A stretch of DNA of 64,000 bases from contig NC_134702.1 of the NCBI RefSeq assembly GCF_043290135.1, forward strand, positions 91,983,819 to 92,047,818. The letters are read 5' to 3'. Shown here piece after piece: positions 60,405 to 64,000 of this stretch. Numbering within the stretch: the first letter of the stretch is position 1; every line of letters begins with the position of its first letter. The stretch is from Rhipicephalus microplus (taxonomy: Eukaryota > Arthropoda > Arachnida > Ixodida > Ixodidae). Position numbers and translations under genes: made by a program. The notes beneath the pieces are model-generated. The model saw only the letters and a list, made by a program, of their open reading frames with translations. It made no database searches and had not been told where the DNA came from.

Positions 60405-62831
60405 TCAGTAACCGGCCACTTTTAGGCGACGATACCTATGCGGCACCAAGAGCGGCTCACACTTTCGACGTTGCACAGGGGAACAACGATACGGCTTGCT
60501 ACGGATTGACTCCTCACCGCTTAGCTCGATATCGTGTTCGATCACCCTCGTGTTTCCGGGGCGGTCCGAAAACACGTCTTCAAACTCGGAACCAATCTTT
60601 CTCAGGTCCTCTTTCTCAGGTCCTCCTTCACTTAAGCTAGGCTCTAGGTTTATCTGCTCCCGGATTACTTTCGATCCCCCTTCAATTACCTCACTAGAAC
60701 TCAAAATTTCTGCTTCCTCTTCCTCTGAAGCATTCAACAACAGATTTACGACCGCTTGATGTTGAACGTATGGTTTCATCAAGTTGTGAATTTTGTCCGG
60801 CCGCCTTCCTAATTTCACTTCATAATTTGAATCGCAAGGCTTCGATAATACTGTGGCGGGCCCTTCCCAATCAACCTCAAGCTTGTTCCTTTTGGACGGC
60901 TGCAGCAGCATTACCTGATTATCAACTTCAAAAACACGCTTCTTCACCGATTCCTCGTAGTGCTCCTTCGACAGCACTTTTGCCGCGTTTTCCTGGCTTT
61001 CCACTAGCGCTTCAATTTGGCTTTCCACTAGCGCTTCCATCGAGAGATCCTCACGCTGCTCTCGAATGAGCGTCTCTCGATCAACTCTCGGCAGCTCGCT
61101 CCAACTTTCCGCTACAGGCGAGAGCGTTGCAACCCTCTCGCTCTGACTCAATGGCGCCATGTCGTCTCCCCTTTCTACGGAAACCGCGCCGATCGGTTCG
61201 GCGACGGGCCGCTCGCGTGACTGCTCACATGACTCATGCGGAAACTCTCCTTTCTGGGGTTCCGTCGACCCGCCGACAAGGTCACTTGAGAGTTCACCGC
61301 ATTGAACCAGATCAAGCTGCCGCGATAGCTTCCGCGCTTGCGATCGCGTGAGAGCCATGCACGCTAAGTTGGGGAAGAACGATTTGCCCTGCTCTTTGAG
61401 AAGCTGCTCTGAGTTGTTGGAGAAAAGATAAGGAAAACGATCATTTAGCGCGGCAGACACAGCCGCTTCGGTGCGAAGCTCACCGAACGGGCCTTTAATG
61501 ACAACCGTGGCGATTGGTAAGCGAACACTCTGCTCCTCGGCGACCTGCCTGATCCACGCGCATTCTCCTGTGAAGTCATCCGGAGACACCAATGAAGGAT
61601 GGACAACGTCCATGGTTGCCGCTGAGTCTCTAAGCGCTCGGCACGTTTTCTCATTGACCCTAATTTCTTGGAGATACGGCTTCAACAACCGAATGTTTTT
61701 TTCTGATTCTCGGATCGTTGCGAAGGCAAACTTTTCCTGACAGTTTCTCGCGATGTGCCCTTCCTTTTTACAGTTGTAGCAGATTAGCGGCTTCCGTTTG
61801 TTTTCCGATTCAAATGCCTGTGTGGTAGAAACCTCACTCGATTTCTCCGCTTCTGTTTGCCCTTCCCCCACACTGTCCTTCGTAAGAGACGGGTCCTTCT
61901 TGAAATTACGGTGCGGAGCGGGTTTCCGTTGATCAGGTTTCCTTGAAAAGCCCTCTTTTCTTTCATCCTTTTCAACGCGCACTGCCCTGCTATGCAACTT
62001 TCGGCGAGTATAATACTCCTCAGCTAACTCTGCTGCCTTGTTTAGCTGTACTTCACCAAGTTTGTCCTGCAGCCAAAGTTTGACATCCTCCTCGATGCAG
62101 CGGTAGAATTGCTCCAATGCAACGCATTCCACCACTTTATCGCGGTCGTCATAAACACCTTCGCCCTTGAGCCATTCAATCAAATCGGCTTTAAGACGAA
62201 ACGCGAAGTCAACGTGTGACTCATTCCCCTTTTTAGCATATCGGAACCTTTGCCTGAAAGCCTCGGGTGACAACTTATAACGTCTCAAGAGCACTTCCTT
62301 AACCTCGTCATAGCTCTCAAACGCTTCCCTCGACTAGCAAGTTATCGCGTCGGACACTTCGCCGGGAAGAAGAGCTAGCAGGTTCCGCGCCCAAAGAGGC
62401 CGCTCCAAAGCGTTTCGCTCACAGACGTGTTCAAACTTGACGAGATACTTCGCCATGTCCTCGCCTACTACGAACGGTGGCAGTTGGTCCCGAATTCTAA
62501 AACCGCTGACCTGAATCGTCGGAGAAGCTACGCTATGCGCCTGCGAACACTGTAGCATTGCCAATTCTATTCGTTTCAACTCAAGGCGCTCCTGTCTCTC
62601 GGCTTCTTCGCGGCGTTCTCGCCTTTCAGCTTCTTCACGTTCGCGAACTTCTCGCCTTTCAGCCTCCTCGCGGCGTGCTTTGATCTCCACCCAGGCCTCA
62701 TCGACTTCCTCAGCCGACACTCCCTCATCCTTCATGATCTCAAGGATCGCTTGCTTTCGTTTCGCACGGCCCAAAGTAATGCCGAGTTCCTCACAAATTT
62801 CGATGAGTTCCTTCACTTTAAGGTTCTCCAT
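60405..62831 (-). pseudogene. gag-protease-integrase(C)-RT(N) polyprotein
   Basis: The minus-strand ATG at 62831 opens MENLKVKELIEICEELGI. A charged coiled-coil region (EEAERRE-type repeats) and a capsid follow (LPPFVVGEDMAKYLVKFEHV; after an in-frame TAG at 62334, YKLSPEAFRQRFRYAKK). The zinc knuckle is CYNCKKEGHIARNC. The protease-like block has DSAATMDVV (usual G is A). After a low-complexity linker comes the integrase C-terminal module NKLEVDWEGPATVLSK and KIHNLMKPY, then the RT N-terminus FSDRPGNTRVIEHDIEL, SKPYRCSPVQR, where the frame leaves RT. One stop only. Integrase before RT is the Gmr1 order. Confidence 0.82.
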
Positions 62832-63132
62832 CGTTCGACACTAGCCTCTTGCTGTTTGCCCCTGTTAAGAATTTACTTGCCGTACCCACTATAAGTCTAC
62901 TAGCAAGACGCGCAAGCAATTTTAAACACTCCCGTGTTTACCCCCTCAGCATTAACTTTGGTTTCAAAGCACTTCGACTTTGCTTGAAACGATCAAAGCT
63001 CACTCCAATGCTTCACACAGCCCTTCTCTAAACTACTACAACCTGAGCTGAGTAGTCTGGTGAACTGAGGGGAAAACATCAGGCACTCACCGCATCGATG
63101 TCGCTGACGCCGGCCGATCCCGCAGCTGCCAA

Positions 63133-63250
63133 CCACTGTTGCGAATGACGGACTGATCCCGCCGAAGCCACCACTGTTGCGAATGACGGACCGATCCCGC
63201 CGAAGCCACCACTGTTGCGAATGACGGACCGATCCCGCCGAAGCCACCAC
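63133..63250 (-). repeat. Three 38-bp tandem repeats ending at the LTR border
   Basis: Units 63133-63170, 63171-63208 and 63209-63246 each begin CCACTGTTGCGAA, and CCAC|TGTTGCGAAG is also the leader/LTR junction (63247-63251). The repeat therefore copies the LTR edge into the leader, where the primer site should lie. Units 2 and 3 are identical; unit 1 differs by one base. Confidence 0.85.
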
Positions 63251-63952
63251 TGTTGCGAAGCTCGCCTCCGACGACGTTACGGAGGGCGCCTCGAAATCTC
63301 ACCGCTGCAACCACTGTTGCGAAAGATGGCGACGCCAACACGGTCCCGAAGGCGCCACTGCTTTCAACTCCGCCGGGAAGGTCACCAGCCGTTTGGTAGC
63401 GTATGTTTCTCAGCTCGCGACTGCTTCTGCGCAGAGCTGATAAGACGAGTGGACGAGACGACGGTGAGTTAAATAAGGTTTATGTACAGCATATATACAG
63501 AGGCGTTACAATTTCGGCACTGGGGCCGACAGAGACTCGAAGAGCCGAGCTCTCCTCTCTAACACATAGGTCAGCTTTTCGCCTAAGACCGCCGACTCAC
63601 ACACATGTCGGCTCTCCGACATGGGGACTCCTCTCTCAAGGACCGCCGATCGCGACGCACCGCAGGGCTTCTTTTATAGGCACCGGGTCCAACCAAAAAT
63701 GTCCAATTAGAAGCGCCGCTGGTCGTCAGGGCAGATTCCTCCAATGGGGTCGCCGCGCAATGCGTCAGACCACCAGACACGAGGACGCCGGCTCGCTGTC
63801 ACGTGCGCCGCTGACTCAATGCACGTGGGCCAGAGGCGCCGCGCGTGTTCACGCCGTTGGGTTGTTCGCGTCAGGCGGACTGCGGGCTGGCCTTGACCCA
63901 GATTGCCTTTTTCAGAGGCACGGACGTTTGACGAGGACTCGCTGGCATAACA
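63251..63952 (-). repeat. 5' LTR (702 bp)
   Basis: Same ends and length as 59004-59705. On the minus strand it carries the likely promoter for the element. Confidence 0.9.
63671..63678 (-). promoter_or_regulatory. TATA box of the 5' LTR
   Basis: The minus strand reads GGTGCCTATAAAAGAAGCCC, a consensus TATA box in a GC-rich setting, in the LTR upstream of gag. The same sequence is in the 3' LTR. Confidence 0.6.
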
Positions 63953-63979
63953 ATGCGCAGCCTGACTAGCCTGACTCAG

Positions 63980-63998
63980 TGTTGACAAACATGGCGGT
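63980..63998 (-). promoter_or_regulatory. YY1-type motif near the right edge
   Basis: TGTTGACAAACATGGCGGT, exact reverse complement of 57571-57589. The window ends two bases later, so any gene it serves is out of view. Confidence 0.3.
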
Positions 63999-64000
63999 CA

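Larger units (their letters stand above)
59004..63952 (-). mobile_element. Young LTR element with Gmr1-like domain order, internally deleted
   Basis: A 4.95-kb minus-strand element with 702-bp LTRs differing at about four positions, and ATGC target copies at 59000-59003 and 63953-63956. A purine tract (GGCGGCGGGGGTGC) precedes the 3' LTR. The coding part is gag, protease-like, integrase C-terminal and RT N-terminal sequence in one frame. The integrase core and nearly all RT/RNase H are missing. Near-identical LTRs mark a recent insertion of an already or subsequently deleted copy. Confidence 0.85.

Noticed and set aside
63087..63341. Repetitive minus-strand frames rich in SVRHSQQWWLRRD
   Set aside because: Translation of the 38-bp tandem repeats and LTR edge.

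Overview
The window looks like a piece of a hard-tick (Ixodida, probably metastriate) genome. The main evidence is five copies of a tRNA-headed SINE that I recognise as the tick Ruka type (3992-4234, 9289-9526, 13769-13969, 52822-52980, 57713-57948). Long tetra- and trinucleotide arrays, arthropod-type LINEs and Ty3-type LTR elements fit the same picture. No bacterial gene, operon, rRNA or canonical tRNA gene was found. Nearly all recognisable coding sequence belongs to transposable elements, most of it broken. The only host-type coding piece I can support is a 29-codon first exon of a THAP zinc-finger gene (48161-48247) with a promoter-like GC-rich leader.

Layout. 1-9100: LINE tails, SINEs, a Ty3 pol remnant and non-coding DNA. 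9138-15870: an (ATT)n array, a Ruka SINE, then a three-layer nest in which a LINE is split by a mag-type Ty3 element (10706-15456, minus strand), itself split between protease and RT by a Ruka SINE with a 10-bp target duplication. 16115-25985: a second copy of that LINE, then an RNase H-bearing LINE that appears to be interrupted by a CR1/Jockey-like LINE and a minus-strand LINE. 26366-28460: a fold-back element and a composite GTCC/arginine-rich repeat, also present inverted at 7945-8600. 29012-35040: arrays of a short repeat with a palindromic core, duplicated as a block on both sides of an L1-like LINE. One copy is interrupted by an internally deleted Ty3 element. A single 102-bp copy nearby has its own 12-bp target duplication. 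35479-37690: a Penelope-like fragment, a SINE tail, a ~146-bp satellite carrying a MITE, and a GT-rich array. 39599-47635: compound microsatellite, RNase H LINE, (ATTT)n, and a complete-length but mutated Ty3 element (41888-47210). 48-55 kb: the THAP exon and otherwise featureless DNA. 55137-56987: (ATT)n, a deleted Ty3 element and a solo LTR. 59004-63952: a young LTR element (702-bp LTRs with about four differences) in which integrase-type sequence lies upstream of RT, the Gmr1-like order.

The genes do not form a pathway. The window is best read as a record of repeated insertion. The least explained item is the ~70-100 bp palindromic-core repeat, seen about 17 times in single, tandem and block-duplicated form.
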